Positions 33,005 through 42,740 are shown, counted from the stretch's first letter. The stretch: 64,000 nt of DNA from an uncultured Odoribacter sp. (GCA_910588375.1 CAJUQA010000011.1:20316-84315), one strand, 5' to 3'. The notes: generated by a model from the sequence alone, not told the origin. Numbers and translations are program-made.

Positions 33005-35176
33005 TTATTCTCTTGTCACCTTCTCCACCTCTTTTATTCCCGAAATCTGTGCCATCAAATGATTCAGGTCTTCCGTATTATGCACGTACACCTGAATCAC
33101 CCCTTCAAAAATCCCATCTTTCGTCTCAAAATGTATCATCCGCATATTTACCCGTATTTCCTTTGATATTAGAGTTGTTATCTCACTGACAATTCCAATC
33201 CGGTCAATGCCGCGGATACGCATCATAGCAGGAAACGACATCATCTGCTGACTGATCCACTTTACCGGAACAATCTTATCTCCGTAGCTGGCCATCAAAC
33301 GGATTGCCTCGGGACACTTCCTTTTATGAACCGTTACTTTCCCTCCGATATCCATACCGACCACATCATCTCCCGGTATAGGGTTACAACACGGAGATAT
33401 GACAATGTCGGTATCGCTCTCCGGTGTTTCTCTTTTCACATCTTTTTCCTTCTTTTCGTCCTCCTCCCGGTCATTCCTGAAAAACTGCAATTTCCAATAT
33501 TTCATAAAACGACTCTCGTCTTTCCTCTTCAATTCCTTTATCACCTCTTCCGCAGGTATCTGTCCCGCGCCCAACTTCATATACAAATCTTCCTTATTCT
33601 GAATTTTAAAGGACGTCAAGACTTTTTTCAATGGTTCGGACGTCGGAGGAAGGTTCAGGTCCCGGACTATTTTTTCAAACATGGTAACCCCCACTTTCAA
33701 CACCTCTTTCCGATCTTTTTTGAAATAGGCGACAATATGACTTTTCGCTTTTGCCGTAATAATAAAATCGAGCCATTCTTTCTGAGGATGCTGTTTTTCA
33801 CTGGTCAATATTTCCACCTGATCCCCACTCTGAAGTTTATAGCTCATGGGAACCAACCTGTGGTTCACTTTTGCTCCGATACAGGTATTTCCGATTTCGG
33901 TATGGATATCATATGCGAAATCCAGTGCAGTAGCTCCCTTCGGCAAAGTTTTCATATGTCCGCGGGGAGTAAAGACACGAATTTCTTTCGCATAGAGATT
34001 AAGTTTAAACTCATCTAAAAAATCCAATGCGTTGGAATCCGGCTGTTCCAATAATTCCTTTATACCTGCCAGCCATTTATCCAGCTCCGAATTTCCCTCT
34101 CCTCCTTCGCCCTTGTACTTCCAATGTGCCGCAAGACCTTTCTCTGCAATCTCATCCATTCTCTCCGAACGGATTTGTACCTCAAACCATTGTCCGGAAG
34201 GTCCCATGACCGTCAGATGAAGCGCTTCATAGCCATTGGCTTTCGGTACGCTGACCCAATCCCGTATCCGCTCGGGCTTCGGACTGTACAGATCCGTTAT
34301 CAGCGAATAAATATTCCAGCATTGCCACTTTTCCGGCTGGAAAGATTTCGGTTTGAAGACAATCCTCACAGCCAATAAATCATATATTTCATCAAAACTG
34401 ATATGTCGTCTCTGCATTTTATACCATACGGAATACACACTCTTGGTACGGGCTGTAATGGAATATTCATAGCCGTTCCTATCCAGACTCTCCCGAATGG
34501 GTTCAATAAACTTTTCAAACAAACCGGAATATTCCCGGTGGTAAGTATCTATCCTACGAGCAATAACATCATATTCTTCCGGATGTTCATATTTCAGGCT
34601 CAAATCTTCCAATTCGGTTTTGATAGCATGTAATCCCATGCGATGTGCCAAAGGAGCAAAAATATACAATGTTTCACTGGCTATTTTCACCTGCTTATGC
34701 TCCGGCATGGAAGCCAACGTCCGCATGTTATGCAGACGGTCTGCAATCTTTATCAGAATCACCCTCACATCATCAGCCAACGTCAGTATCATCTTCCGAA
34801 AACTTTCCGCCTGCAAGGTTGTATCCGTTCCCATCACTTCCCTGATTTTCGTCAGACCATCCACCAGGGAAGCAATCTTAGGACCGAAAATTCCCCGTAT
34901 ATCCTCCACCGTATAATCGGTATCTTCGACCACATCGTGAAGCAATGCAGCCACTACCGATTTCGTTCCCAACCCGATTTCTTTCGCTGCAATCCGAGCC
35001 ACGGCAATAGGATGCAGGATATAAGGCTCTCCGGAACGGCGTTTTATCCCTTTATGAGCTTCCCGGGCAAATTCAAAAGCTTGCCGGATACGCTCTTTTT
35101 CTTCATCCGTCGTATCCTTACGCAACACACGGAGCAGGTCTGCAAAAGCATCTTCTATTAATTCATGATCCGTCAT
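33005..35176 (-). CDS. Bifunctional (p)ppGpp synthetase/hydrolase, RelA/SpoT family
   Basis: A 723-residue stringent-response enzyme from the ATG at 35176. The ATG six codons upstream would lie almost at the predicted transcription start. In order: an HD hydrolase (about residues 45-190) with the intact HDVVED motif, the nucleotidyl-transferase domain (about 230-360, SVPKANGYEALHLTVMG, EKGLAAHWKYK), TGS (about 395-460, RVFTPRGHMKTLPKGATALD) and a C-terminal ACT domain (about 645-723). It makes and degrades (p)ppGpp. The intact hydrolase motif implies both activities. fur follows. Confidence 0.95.
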   Translation of the reverse strand: MTDHELIEDAFADLLRVLRKDTTDEEKERIRQAFEFAREAHKGIKRRSGEPYILHPIAVARIAAKEIGLGTKSVVAALLHDVVEDTDYTVEDIRGIFGPKIASLVDGLTKIREVMGTDTTLQAESFRKMILTLADDVRVILIKIADRLHNMRTLASMPEHKQVKIASETLYIFAPLAHRMGLHAIKTELEDLSLKYEHPEEYDVIARRIDTYHREYSGLFEKFIEPIRESLDRNGYEYSITARTKSVYSVWYKMQRRHISFDEIYDLLAVRIVFKPKSFQPEKWQCWNIYSLITDLYSPKPERIRDWVSVPKANGYEALHLTVMGPSGQWFEVQIRSERMDEIAEKGLAAHWKYKGEGGEGNSELDKWLAGIKELLEQPDSNALDFLDEFKLNLYAKEIRVFTPRGHMKTLPKGATALDFAYDIHTEIGNTCIGAKVNHRLVPMSYKLQSGDQVEILTSEKQHPQKEWLDFIITAKAKSHIVAYFKKDRKEVLKVGVTMFEKIVRDLNLPPTSEPLKKVLTSFKIQNKEDLYMKLGAGQIPAEEVIKELKRKDESRFMKYWKLQFFRNDREEDEKKEKDVKRETPESDTDIVISPCCNPIPGDDVVGMDIGGKVTVHKRKCPEAIRLMASYGDKIVPVKWISQQMMSFPAMMRIRGIDRIGIVSEITTLISKEIRVNMRMIHFETKDGIFEGVIQVYVHNTEDLNHLMAQISGIKEVEKVTRE

Positions 35177-35204
35177 AATATACCGAATACCCATTATATT
35201 TACT

Positions 35205-35212
35205 CAAATATA
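35205..35212 (-). promoter_or_regulatory. -7 element upstream of rel/spoT
   Basis: TATATTTG on the minus strand is an exact -7 element. The -33 match is poor: GTTG at 35231-35228 is only 15 bases away. Transcription would start near 35198, which favours the ATG at 35176 as the translation start. Confidence 0.4.
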
Positions 35213-35273
35213 ATAAAACTTGTTTTTCAACTAATTGGAAAATCAAGAAAATCAGCAATCCGTTTTCAAAAAT

Positions 35274-36104
35274 TCAAATTGAAATATGCTCCGCTTCTAT
35301 TTTCTCTCCCATAAACATTCCTGCCATCGGAACAAACAAATCCGGCTGTTCGGTTGTCAGATAACGTACTGTTCGCTGTTTGGACAAAACTGATTCCATC
35401 TCTCCATGACGCTTCAGATAATCCTTTAAACTATCCGCCACAATATGCCCCTGCCCTATAACCTTTACCCCTTGAGGTACATAACGAAGAATCAACTCCC
35501 GCAATAACGGATAATGAGTACACCCCAAGACCACCGTATCTATCAAGGGATCACAATCAAACAATTCTTCGATGTATTTTTTTACAAAATATTCGGTTCC
35601 TATCCCTGAAAGTTCATTGTTTTCAACCAAAGGTACCCACATCGGACAAGCTTTCTGTGTAACATAAAACACTCCGGGTCCATATAGCTTTTCAATTTCA
35701 AGCGGATAAGATTCCGAAGCCACAGTTCCCCGGGTAGCCAATATGCCGACATGCCTGGTACGAGAATAAAGAGCCAATGCCTCTACACTGGGACGGATTA
35801 CTCCCAACACCCGTTTCTTCACATCGATTAAAGGCAAATCCGTCTGTTGTATCGTACGCAATGCCTTCGCAGAAGCTGTATTGCAAGCCAGAATTACCAG
35901 CGGACACCCCAAACTGAACAATTTTCTGACAGCTTCATTCGTGTAATGATACACTACATCAAAAGAACGTGAGCCATAAGGGGTACGTGCGTTATCCCCC
36001 AAATAAAGATAATCATACTCAGGCAATACCTGCACGATTTCTTTCAATATAGTTAAGCCCCCGTATCCCGAATCAAAAACCCCTATCGGACTCTTTTTTT
36101 CCAT
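35274..36104 (-). CDS. murI: Glutamate racemase
   Basis: A 276-residue MurI, which makes D-glutamate for peptidoglycan. The two catalytic cysteines are Cys74 in LACNTASAKA and Cys195 in VVLGCTHYPLL. The N-terminal IGVFDSGYGGLTIL and the LGDNARTPYGSRS loop are typical. ATG codons at 36119 and 36104 are both possible starts, and I chose the one nearest the conserved core. It lies downstream of the ompH terminator and is probably transcribed alone. Confidence 0.94.
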   Translation of the reverse strand: MEKKSPIGVFDSGYGGLTILKEIVQVLPEYDYLYLGDNARTPYGSRSFDVVYHYTNEAVRKLFSLGCPLVILACNTASAKALRTIQQTDLPLIDVKKRVLGVIRPSVEALALYSRTRHVGILATRGTVASESYPLEIEKLYGPGVFYVTQKACPMWVPLVENNELSGIGTEYFVKKYIEELFDCDPLIDTVVLGCTHYPLLRELILRYVPQGVKVIGQGHIVADSLKDYLKRHGEMESVLSKQRTVRYLTTEQPDLFVPMAGMFMGEKIEAEHISI

Positions 36105-36163
36105 ATTCACACTGTACATTAATAATTTTTCCTTCTCTCCCGGCAACCTCCTTCTCCTTATTG

Positions 36164-36171
36164 CAAAGCTA
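36164..36171 (-). promoter_or_regulatory. -7 element upstream of murI
   Basis: TAGCTTTG on the minus strand fits TAnnTTTG, about 45-60 bases upstream of the murI start. The -33 position falls within the ompH terminator stem and does not match well. Confidence 0.4.
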
Positions 36172-36201
36172 AAAAAAATAAGCCGCCATCCGGCGGCTTA
36201 T
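36171..36201 (-). terminator. Terminator of the nadK-uppS-bamA-ompH operon
   Basis: ATAAGCCGCC (36178-36187) pairs perfectly with GGCGGCTTAT (36192-36201) around a 4-nt loop. Read leftward it is followed by an eight-base T run. It lies 17 bases after the last ompH stop. Confidence 0.92.
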
Positions 36202-36218
36202 CTCTCTAAATTCAAATT

Positions 36219-36743
36219 TTATTGAAGGCCTAATTTTTTCTTTACCAAAGGTAAAATATCTTCCGAGGTCTCGGACACATATACAATCCCTCCGGAATTC
36301 AAATCAAAAATATATGTAAATCCGTTTTCTTTTCCTACTTCTTTGATAGCATTGGTGGCTTTCTCATAAATAGGATGCAACAAATCATCCCGGGTTTTGT
36401 TCAAGTCATTCATAGCTGTTTCTTCAAAACGCTGAATGCGCTGTCCCAATTCTTGGATTTCCTGCTCCTTAGAAGTACGGATGACATCCGAATAGGTATT
36501 TACATTTTTAGCATAATCCGCAGCTTTATTCTGATACTGCTCTCTTAAATTCTGACTTTCAGTTTGTATTTCAGTTTGCTTTGCCTCTAATTTCTTTCGG
36601 GCTTCTGCCATTTCAGGCATTGCAGCAATCAACTTATCGCTTTCAATATGCCCCAGTTTTAACGGTTTCTGCTGTGCAGACATACTCATCGCTGCAAACA
36701 TAAAGGCAATTACAGCCAACCATTTCATTGTATTCTTCATCAT
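36219..36743 (-). CDS. OmpH/Skp family periplasmic chaperone (second copy)
   Basis: A 174-residue secreted protein. The signal peptide follows the start at MMKNTMKW and ends near MSMSAQQ. The mature part is a long coiled coil (about residues 40-115, rich in Glu, Lys and Gln) followed by a C-terminal SurA/Skp-like part ending VKKKLGLQ. Skp holds unfolded outer-membrane proteins for the BAM complex. Two OmpH copies behind bamA are usual in Bacteroidales. The start could be either of two adjacent ATGs. Confidence 0.9.
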   Translation of the reverse strand: MMKNTMKWLAVIAFMFAAMSMSAQQKPLKLGHIESDKLIAAMPEMAEARKKLEAKQTEIQTESQNLREQYQNKAADYAKNVNTYSDVIRTSKEQEIQELGQRIQRFEETAMNDLNKTRDDLLHPIYEKATNAIKEVGKENGFTYIFDLNSGGIVYVSETSEDILPLVKKKLGLQ

Positions 36744-36779
36744 TTTCGGTTTTAAATTATCGTATTTAAAAATCAATAT

Positions 36780-37319
36780 CTATTCTTCTTTCTTTCCTGT
36801 CGAGTAACCCAATTTCCTCAGCACCGTTTTACTCTTATCCAGTTTCGGATCATAAAAAAGTACGGAATGGTCAGCGGACACGTCCAGTATCAAACCGTAA
36901 TTCCCCTCTTTCGCCAAATCCTTTACCACCTCCAATATCTCATCCTGGATCGGTTTCACTAATTCTTCCCGTTTGACAAACAACTCTCCCTGTGGACCGA
37001 AATAAGCCTGCTGCAATACACGAGCCTTACTCTCTTTCTCTGCTATTGCTTTTTCCCGCTGTTCCCGCATTGAAGCCGTCAGAAATACTTTATCCGAATT
37101 ATACTTATCCTGCATGACCGTAATCTCCTGATAAACGGCATCCACTTCTGTCTGTAACTTCTTCGAATAGTCATCTAACTCTCGTTGCGCTTTGGCATAC
37201 TCCGGAATATTTGCCAAAATATAATCCAGATTAACAAAAGCATAACGCGTTTGTGCCGATGCAATTGCAAAGCTATACGACAAAATTAGTAAAAATATTA
37301 CTCTTTTCAAATCTTTCAT
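36780..37319 (-). CDS. OmpH/Skp family periplasmic chaperone (first copy)
   Basis: A 179-residue protein with a signal peptide ending near AIASAQ and the start of the mature part TRYAFVNLDYILANIPEYAK, then a coiled coil (ELDDYSKKLQTEVDAVYQE) and a C-terminal beta region. It lies between bamA (34 bases upstream) and the second ompH copy. The two copies are clearly paralogous but diverged, so they may have different clients. Confidence 0.9.
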   Translation of the reverse strand: MKDLKRVIFLLILSYSFAIASAQTRYAFVNLDYILANIPEYAKAQRELDDYSKKLQTEVDAVYQEITVMQDKYNSDKVFLTASMREQREKAIAEKESKARVLQQAYFGPQGELFVKREELVKPIQDEILEVVKDLAKEGNYGLILDVSADHSVLFYDPKLDKSKTVLRKLGYSTGKKEE

Positions 37320-37353
37320 ACCTGCTATTACCTCTCTACAACCGCTATATTAC

Positions 37354-39906
37354 TTAAAACTCCTGGCCTAAAACAAAATGGAACTGAGACCCGGCAGCAC
37401 CCGGTCTATTGGGTATTTCATCAAATCCGTATCCCCAGTCTATACCCAATAAGCCAAACATCGGCAGAAATACACGCAGACCGACACCGGCAGACCGATA
37501 GAGATTGAAAGGTTCAAACTCATTCAATTCATACCATGAATTACCTGCTTCCAAGAATGCCAGCGCATAAATCGTTGCAGATTGGGCTAATGAAATCGGA
37601 TAACGGACTTCCATGGTCCATTTCGTATAAAGACTGGCATCAGCTGCACTCGGCGCAATGAAACTGGAACCGGCATTTGTCAAAGAACCGTTCTGGTATC
37701 CCCGTAAACCGATATATTCCCGTCCATACAAACTATATCCGGACATACCGTCACCTCCCATTTCGAAACCTTCAAACGGCGAACGCTTATGTTTGTTGAA
37801 ATATCCCAAATAACCGTATTGCACACCTCCGTACAATACTAATTTTTCCCGACGGTCCAAAGGCATGAACATCTTTCCGACAAACTTCCACTTGTGATAC
37901 TCGATCCATCTGTATTTCACTTTCTCCTTCATGTTCGATTTCTCATAATCCTTCCCGTCAAACCAGGAATAAGGAGGAGTAAACGACAGTGAAAAAGTAA
38001 AATCACTTCCCTTACGGGTATACAACGGATTATCAATGGAACTTCTCTTCAATTGCGTAGCAAACGATAAATTGTTGGAATTACCATTACTCATGATATA
38101 GTACGGCCAGTTTTTCAACTGATATCGCTGATAAGAAAGTTCATTATACATAGTAAAATAATCATCCGGCCATTTAATTCTCCGTCCTAACCCCACACTG
38201 GCACCAAACGTCGTCATCAACTGATTCGAATTATACAAATCCTTGGCATTATTCACGTAATAGGAATGATTATAATAATTGGATGAATAACCGGTCTGAC
38301 GGGAATAATAAGCAGAAACACTCAAGGAATTCGGCTTTTTCCCTCCTAACCATGGCTCTCTAAAAGAGATGCTGAATGAAGTATAATACTTTCCGTTAGT
38401 CTGAGCTTTCAAACTCAATGTCTGTCCGTCTCCTTGCGGCAAGGGCCGGTAAGACTCCCAATTGAATATATTCCGGATAGAAAAATTCGTAAAGGTTAGC
38501 CCGACCGAACCGATAATCATACCGGCTCCCCAACCTCCGGATAACTCAATCTTATCATTGGCTTTTTCCTCTACATCAAAGTAAATATCCACCGTACCAT
38601 TCTCTGCATCAGGTTTTGGTTCCGGCACAATATGTTCCGGATCGAAATGTCCCAAATTTGCCAACTCCCTAATACTTCGTACAATATCTTCACGACTGAA
38701 TAACTCACCGGGGTAAACATATAACTCACGCCGCGCAACATGCTCATGGGTCCGGTTATTTCCCTGAATAACGACCCGGTTTATCGTTGCCTGCGGACCT
38801 TCTATAATACGGATTTCCACATTAATAGAGTCTGCTCCGGCAACCGTTTCTACCGGTATGGCCCGGAAAAACAAATAACCATTGTTGACATACAATTTAT
38901 CCACCGCTGTATTTTCATCCGTCCGGAGACGCTCTTCAAAGTATTTCTTATTATATACATCTCCCTTTTTGATATTCAGTACCCGCGACAAATATTCTGA
39001 ATCATAAATCGTATTGCCAACCCAGGAAATGTTATTGAAATAATACTTATTTCCCTCCTCCACATCAATATAGATTTTCACCCGGTTCGGAGACACAGAG
39101 ACTACACTGTCTGCCACAATCATCGCATCCCGGTAACCTTTTTCATTATACTTGTCCAAAAGATTATACTTGTCGTCCTCATAGTTATTCTCTATATATT
39201 TGGAAGATTTAAAGAAATTACGCAATGCCTTATCCTTTGTCTTTTTCATCGCTCTCTCCAAGACTCCGGACTTCACTTCCTTATTTCCGGTAATAATAAT
39301 ATCCTTAATTTTGATCTTATTATTCCGTTCCACCACCACATCCAGCTGTACAAAATTATCCTTTTCCGGATCATCACGCTGCAATGTCTTGATAGTGATA
39401 TTATAGTATCCTTTTTCCTTAAAATGCTTTTCGACAACATGTTTCAGATTGGCAATCATGTTATCCGTAACCTGTGTCCCCGGTAAAGGATTGATTTTTT
39501 CTTTGATTTTCTTTTCCTCCGATTTTTTCAGACCGATGTAATTAATCTGGGATAATTTCTGACGCTCTTGTAAATGTAAAATCAAATAAATTTCATCTCC
39601 CACAATTCGATCGACAGAAATGCTGACATCAGAAAACAATCCATTGGAATACAAACGTTTAATTGCACGGGTCGTTACATCACCGGGAATCTTCACTTCA
39701 CTTCCTATTGACATGCCCGACAATTGAATCAAAGTCTCGGGATCATAGTGATCCGCTACGCCTGTCACCTCTATACCGGCAATCTTATAAGTTTTAGGAG
39801 AAGAATAATATACCTCCGGTTGAGCAATAGTATCTGCCCCCTGAGCCTTGGCTTCGTAAAAATAAAAAACTGTAAGTATCAAAAAAAGAATTACTCTTCT
39901 AACCAT
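37354..39906 (-). CDS. bamA: BamA outer-membrane protein assembly factor
   Basis: An 850-residue Omp85 protein. The signal peptide ends near YEAKAQ. Five POTRA domains occupy about residues 35-430 (YKIAGIEVTGVADHYDPETL, IKDIIITGNKEVKSGVLERA, INRVVIQGNNRTHEHVARRE). The C-terminal 16-strand barrel has the conserved GLRGYQNGS (the lid-loop RGF/Y motif) and ends FHFVLGQEF. It inserts barrel proteins into the outer membrane. Located between uppS and two skp/ompH genes, the standard Bacteroidales arrangement. Confidence 0.96.
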   Translation of the reverse strand: MVRRVILFLILTVFYFYEAKAQGADTIAQPEVYYSSPKTYKIAGIEVTGVADHYDPETLIQLSGMSIGSEVKIPGDVTTRAIKRLYSNGLFSDVSISVDRIVGDEIYLILHLQERQKLSQINYIGLKKSEEKKIKEKINPLPGTQVTDNMIANLKHVVEKHFKEKGYYNITIKTLQRDDPEKDNFVQLDVVVERNNKIKIKDIIITGNKEVKSGVLERAMKKTKDKALRNFFKSSKYIENNYEDDKYNLLDKYNEKGYRDAMIVADSVVSVSPNRVKIYIDVEEGNKYYFNNISWVGNTIYDSEYLSRVLNIKKGDVYNKKYFEERLRTDENTAVDKLYVNNGYLFFRAIPVETVAGADSINVEIRIIEGPQATINRVVIQGNNRTHEHVARRELYVYPGELFSREDIVRSIRELANLGHFDPEHIVPEPKPDAENGTVDIYFDVEEKANDKIELSGGWGAGMIIGSVGLTFTNFSIRNIFNWESYRPLPQGDGQTLSLKAQTNGKYYTSFSISFREPWLGGKKPNSLSVSAYYSRQTGYSSNYYNHSYYVNNAKDLYNSNQLMTTFGASVGLGRRIKWPDDYFTMYNELSYQRYQLKNWPYYIMSNGNSNNLSFATQLKRSSIDNPLYTRKGSDFTFSLSFTPPYSWFDGKDYEKSNMKEKVKYRWIEYHKWKFVGKMFMPLDRREKLVLYGGVQYGYLGYFNKHKRSPFEGFEMGGDGMSGYSLYGREYIGLRGYQNGSLTNAGSSFIAPSAADASLYTKWTMEVRYPISLAQSATIYALAFLEAGNSWYELNEFEPFNLYRSAGVGLRVFLPMFGLLGIDWGYGFDEIPNRPGAAGSQFHFVLGQEF

Positions 39907-39938
39907 CGTCTGTAAATTGAAAATTGAAAAGAAATTTT

Positions 39939-40697
39939 CTACTTTTTATCTTTCCCTATCTGCTCTCCCGTCTTTCCGAAACGCCGCTCACGTTTCAGGA
40001 AATTACGAATTGCCAAATATAAGTCATCTTTTTCAAAATCAGGCCAAAATTTATCAATAAAATAAAATTCCGTATAAGCACATTGCCATAACAGGAAATT
40101 GCTCAACCTGCACTCGCCGCTGGTTCGAATTAATAAATCCGGATCAGGTATGTCATACGTAGTTAAACGGCCGGCAAAAAGTTTCTCGTCTATCTCACTG
40201 ATTTCCCCGATATCTCCGTCCTTATATTCCTGAGCTATTTTCCGAGCAGCCTCTACAATTTCCCAACGGGCACCGTAACTGAGAGCAAGAACCAACGTCA
40301 CTCCTTTGTTTTCTGCCGTACAAGCCGTCAATTCATTTAATTTCCGCCTCACCTCTTCCGGTAAATCAGCTGTATTCCCGATTACCATTACCCTCACATT
40401 TTGCTTCATCAAATTATTTGTCTCCCGAACAATGGCATCCACCATCAAGCCCATCAGTGCATTGATCTCCTCTTTCGGACGCTTCCAATTTTCAATCGAA
40501 AAAGTATATAACGTCAAATACTCCAAACCTATTTCACCACTCGCCTCTACAATCCGCTTCACCGCATCCACTCCCTTTTTATGGCCAAATACCCGTTCCA
40601 TTCCCCGCTCCTGCGCCCAACGACCATTACCGTCCATGATAATCGCTACATGCCGAGGCAATTGTCCCAATGTCTTTAATTCTTCCGATAAATCCAT
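39939..40697 (-). CDS. uppS: Undecaprenyl diphosphate synthase (isoprenyl transferase)
   Basis: A 252-residue cis-prenyltransferase. The ATG at 40697 is used rather than a TTG two codons earlier. The catalytic Asp22 is in IIMDGNGRWA, and RTSGECRLSNFLLWQCAYTE is the diagnostic C-terminal motif. The usual Gln after SGE is Cys here. The product carries peptidoglycan and O-antigen precursors. It is 32 bases upstream of bamA and 41 bases downstream of the DUF6089 gene. Confidence 0.95.
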   Translation of the reverse strand: MDLSEELKTLGQLPRHVAIIMDGNGRWAQERGMERVFGHKKGVDAVKRIVEASGEIGLEYLTLYTFSIENWKRPKEEINALMGLMVDAIVRETNNLMKQNVRVMVIGNTADLPEEVRRKLNELTACTAENKGVTLVLALSYGARWEIVEAARKIAQEYKDGDIGEISEIDEKLFAGRLTTYDIPDPDLLIRTSGECRLSNFLLWQCAYTEFYFIDKFWPDFEKDDLYLAIRNFLKRERRFGKTGEQIGKDKK

Positions 40698-40738
40698 AAC
40701 CAAACAATCATTTGAAACGAAAAAACATTTCTTTCTCC

Positions 40739-41467
40739 CTATTTATATCCCCGACATTCCATATTCATAGGGAATCTGTAAGTCAAAGTTATTCCGGAGA
40801 CAAAAAACCAATCTTTATTGAAAAAGAAATTAGTCTCTCCCGTTTCCCAAGCATCCTCCAATCCGTCGATCTTATCCGTAAACAACTTCCTGCATCCCCA
40901 TTCCACCCCGCAAGACAAATTACCATATAAATTAAACTTCACTCCCACTCCCAAAGGAATTGCTACTCCCCCTTCATCATTTGCCGTGAAAAAACCGAGT
41001 CCCGTATACAAATAAGGTGACCATAACGAAGACTTGTCCGTTTTAGGAACCAAAAAACTCCGGAAGTTGAACTCAACTAATGCGCAAATATCCCTTACCG
41101 AAATATTAAATTCCCGGGGAAAAGTTTCTTCCCCCGGCCATTCCGCATTCTGAAAACCTGCTTCTGAAAAACCGACATTCAGCCGGAGCGCAAAACGATC
41201 GTTCAGATTATAACGGTATAAACCGCCGAAATAACTTTTCATTCCTTTAAAAGGGGTTGACGGATTATATTCCCCGATATAATACCCACCTCCCCCAATC
41301 ACTCCAATCTCCGCCCCTGGTTGGCAAAAACCGTTCAAAGATAGCAACAATAGCGCGAAAAGTGAAAAGCGGAATACGAAAAAACGGGTAATAAATGCAA
41401 ACAATCCATAACACCCATCCCTGTTCCGTCGGTTTTGTACTGCCTCTCTATATTTTAACACACACAT
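40739..41467 (-). CDS. Outer-membrane beta-barrel protein, DUF6089-like
   Basis: A 242-residue protein with an N-terminal hydrophobic signal (FSLFALLLLSLNGFCQ) and a beta-rich mature part with alternating aromatic and Gly residues (AEIGVIGGGGYYIGEYNPST, GLYRYNLNDRFALRLNVGF). It probably forms an 8-strand-type barrel. A protein of this family is found at the same place, between nadK and uppS, in other Bacteroidales. Function is unknown, but co-transcription with bamA suggests envelope biogenesis. Its start overlaps the end of nadK by 13 bases. Confidence 0.8.
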   Translation of the reverse strand: MCVLKYREAVQNRRNRDGCYGLFAFITRFFVFRFSLFALLLLSLNGFCQPGAEIGVIGGGGYYIGEYNPSTPFKGMKSYFGGLYRYNLNDRFALRLNVGFSEAGFQNAEWPGEETFPREFNISVRDICALVEFNFRSFLVPKTDKSSLWSPYLYTGLGFFTANDEGGVAIPLGVGVKFNLYGNLSCGVEWGCRKLFTDKIDGLEDAWETGETNFFFNKDWFFVSGITLTYRFPMNMECRGYK

Positions 41468-42354
41468 ATTTCATTCCTTTTATCTTCCCCCCATCCCAAC
41501 TTATTACGCAAAGTCTCATAATAATTATGCCCCGGAAATTTAATCACATTTATTTTAAAATTTCCGGCAGCAATCCTTATCGTACAGGAGTCCTTCATTT
41601 TTTCCTCTCTGGAATCCAGACTCAGAATAAATTCCCCGCATCTTCCCTCTACCACAATACGGATTACAGCATTATCAGGAATAACCAATGCTCTCATACT
41701 TAAATTATGAGGACATACCGGCGTTAGTATAATAACACGGCATTCCGGACTCACAATAGGACCTCCTCCGCTCAAGGAATAGGCGGTTGACCCCGTCGGT
41801 GTCGCCACAATCAACCCATCAGCCCAATAAGTAGTAAGATACACTTCATCCACATAAGCATGAATACGCAACAAAGAAGAACGATCCGTTTTCCGTATAC
41901 TGACTTCATTCAAGCTGAAATGAAAACCTGGAAAATCACCTCCTTCCACTTGCAATCCGACCAAACTTCTCTGCTCCATGTCATACTTGCCGGCACTGAT
42001 ATAGTCAATAGCCGCTTCAATCTCCGAAACAGACACATTCGCCAAAAAGCCCAAATGCCCGCTATTAATACCCAAAACAGGGATTCCGCTGTCCCTTACA
42101 TACAGCACCGTATCTAAAAAAGTTCCGTCTCCACCGATACTCAACAACAAATCCACATCCTTTTCCCTCAACGAAGAATCGGAAAAAAAATCATCAAAAA
42201 AATGCCTGCATCCATAAACAGACTCCAAGAAGCCGGCAAAATCTTCTTCCCCGATCAGTGTAACCTCTCTCTCTTTTAAGCCTTCTAACAATCTTCGGAG
42301 ATAAGGATAAAAAACGGCATCCACACTTTTTCCATATACAGCCACCCGTTTCAT
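41455..42354 (-). CDS. nadK: NAD kinase
   Basis: A 299-residue NAD kinase, which makes NADP from NAD. Visible motifs are GGDGT (residues 74-78) for phosphate binding, GINSGHLGFLANVS, and TPTGSTAYSLSGGGPI. The frame is open 29 codons further upstream, but the ATG at 42354 begins the family core (MKRVAVYG). It is the first core gene of the envelope operon that ends after the ompH genes. Confidence 0.95.
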   Translation of the reverse strand: MKRVAVYGKSVDAVFYPYLRRLLEGLKEREVTLIGEEDFAGFLESVYGCRHFFDDFFSDSSLREKDVDLLLSIGGDGTFLDTVLYVRDSGIPVLGINSGHLGFLANVSVSEIEAAIDYISAGKYDMEQRSLVGLQVEGGDFPGFHFSLNEVSIRKTDRSSLLRIHAYVDEVYLTTYWADGLIVATPTGSTAYSLSGGGPIVSPECRVIILTPVCPHNLSMRALVIPDNAVIRIVVEGRCGEFILSLDSREEKMKDSCTIRIAAGNFKINVIKFPGHNYYETLRNKLGWGEDKRNEICVC

Positions 42355-42380
42355 AGCCACCCGTCTTAATAGCAATATTT

Positions 42381-42740
42381 TTATTCGCTCTTGTCTATAC
42401 CCTGAAGCGCCTGCTTGATTCCTGCCATCATATTTTCGCATGTACGCCCTACCTTTGCAATACCTTCTTCATTCAAGTACTTATGAGTACGAGCTTTATC
42501 CAAAAAATCACAAATCTCATGACAGCATCCTTCCGCTTCAAACATAAAAGACTGAAACACTAACCGAGACCCTGAACTATACCCCTCAGCAATATTACAC
42601 AAAACAGCCATCGCAGTTCTTTTAATCATATTACTAAACTGCTTGTTTTCATTTTCTTGAAACTGGAAATACACTTCTTTCACTAAATTCCGAGCCTCTT
42701 TCCAAATGTGCAACTCATCAAGCTTATCGGTATGGCACAT
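42381..42740 (-). CDS. Four-helix-bundle protein (S23/IVP-like)
   Basis: A 119-residue all-helical protein of the small family first seen as insertions in 23S rRNA genes. Core segments are LHIWKEARNLVKEVYFQF, IKRTAMAVLCNIAEGYSSGS and FMFEAEGCCHEICDFLDKAR. These genes are scattered through Bacteroidota as stand-alone, often strain-specific genes. Exact role is unknown; diversity-generating element accessory proteins share the fold. It lies 26 bases upstream of nadK and may be co-transcribed with it. Confidence 0.88.
   Translation of the reverse strand: MCHTDKLDELHIWKEARNLVKEVYFQFQENENKQFSNMIKRTAMAVLCNIAEGYSSGSRLVFQSFMFEAEGCCHEICDFLDKARTHKYLNEEGIAKVGRTCENMMAGIKQALQGIDKSE

Noticed and set aside
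33326..34018. A 230-codon frame antisense to rel/spoT
   Set aside because: Mirror of a well-identified gene with Phe/Ile/His-rich composition and no motif; the sense strand is fully explained.
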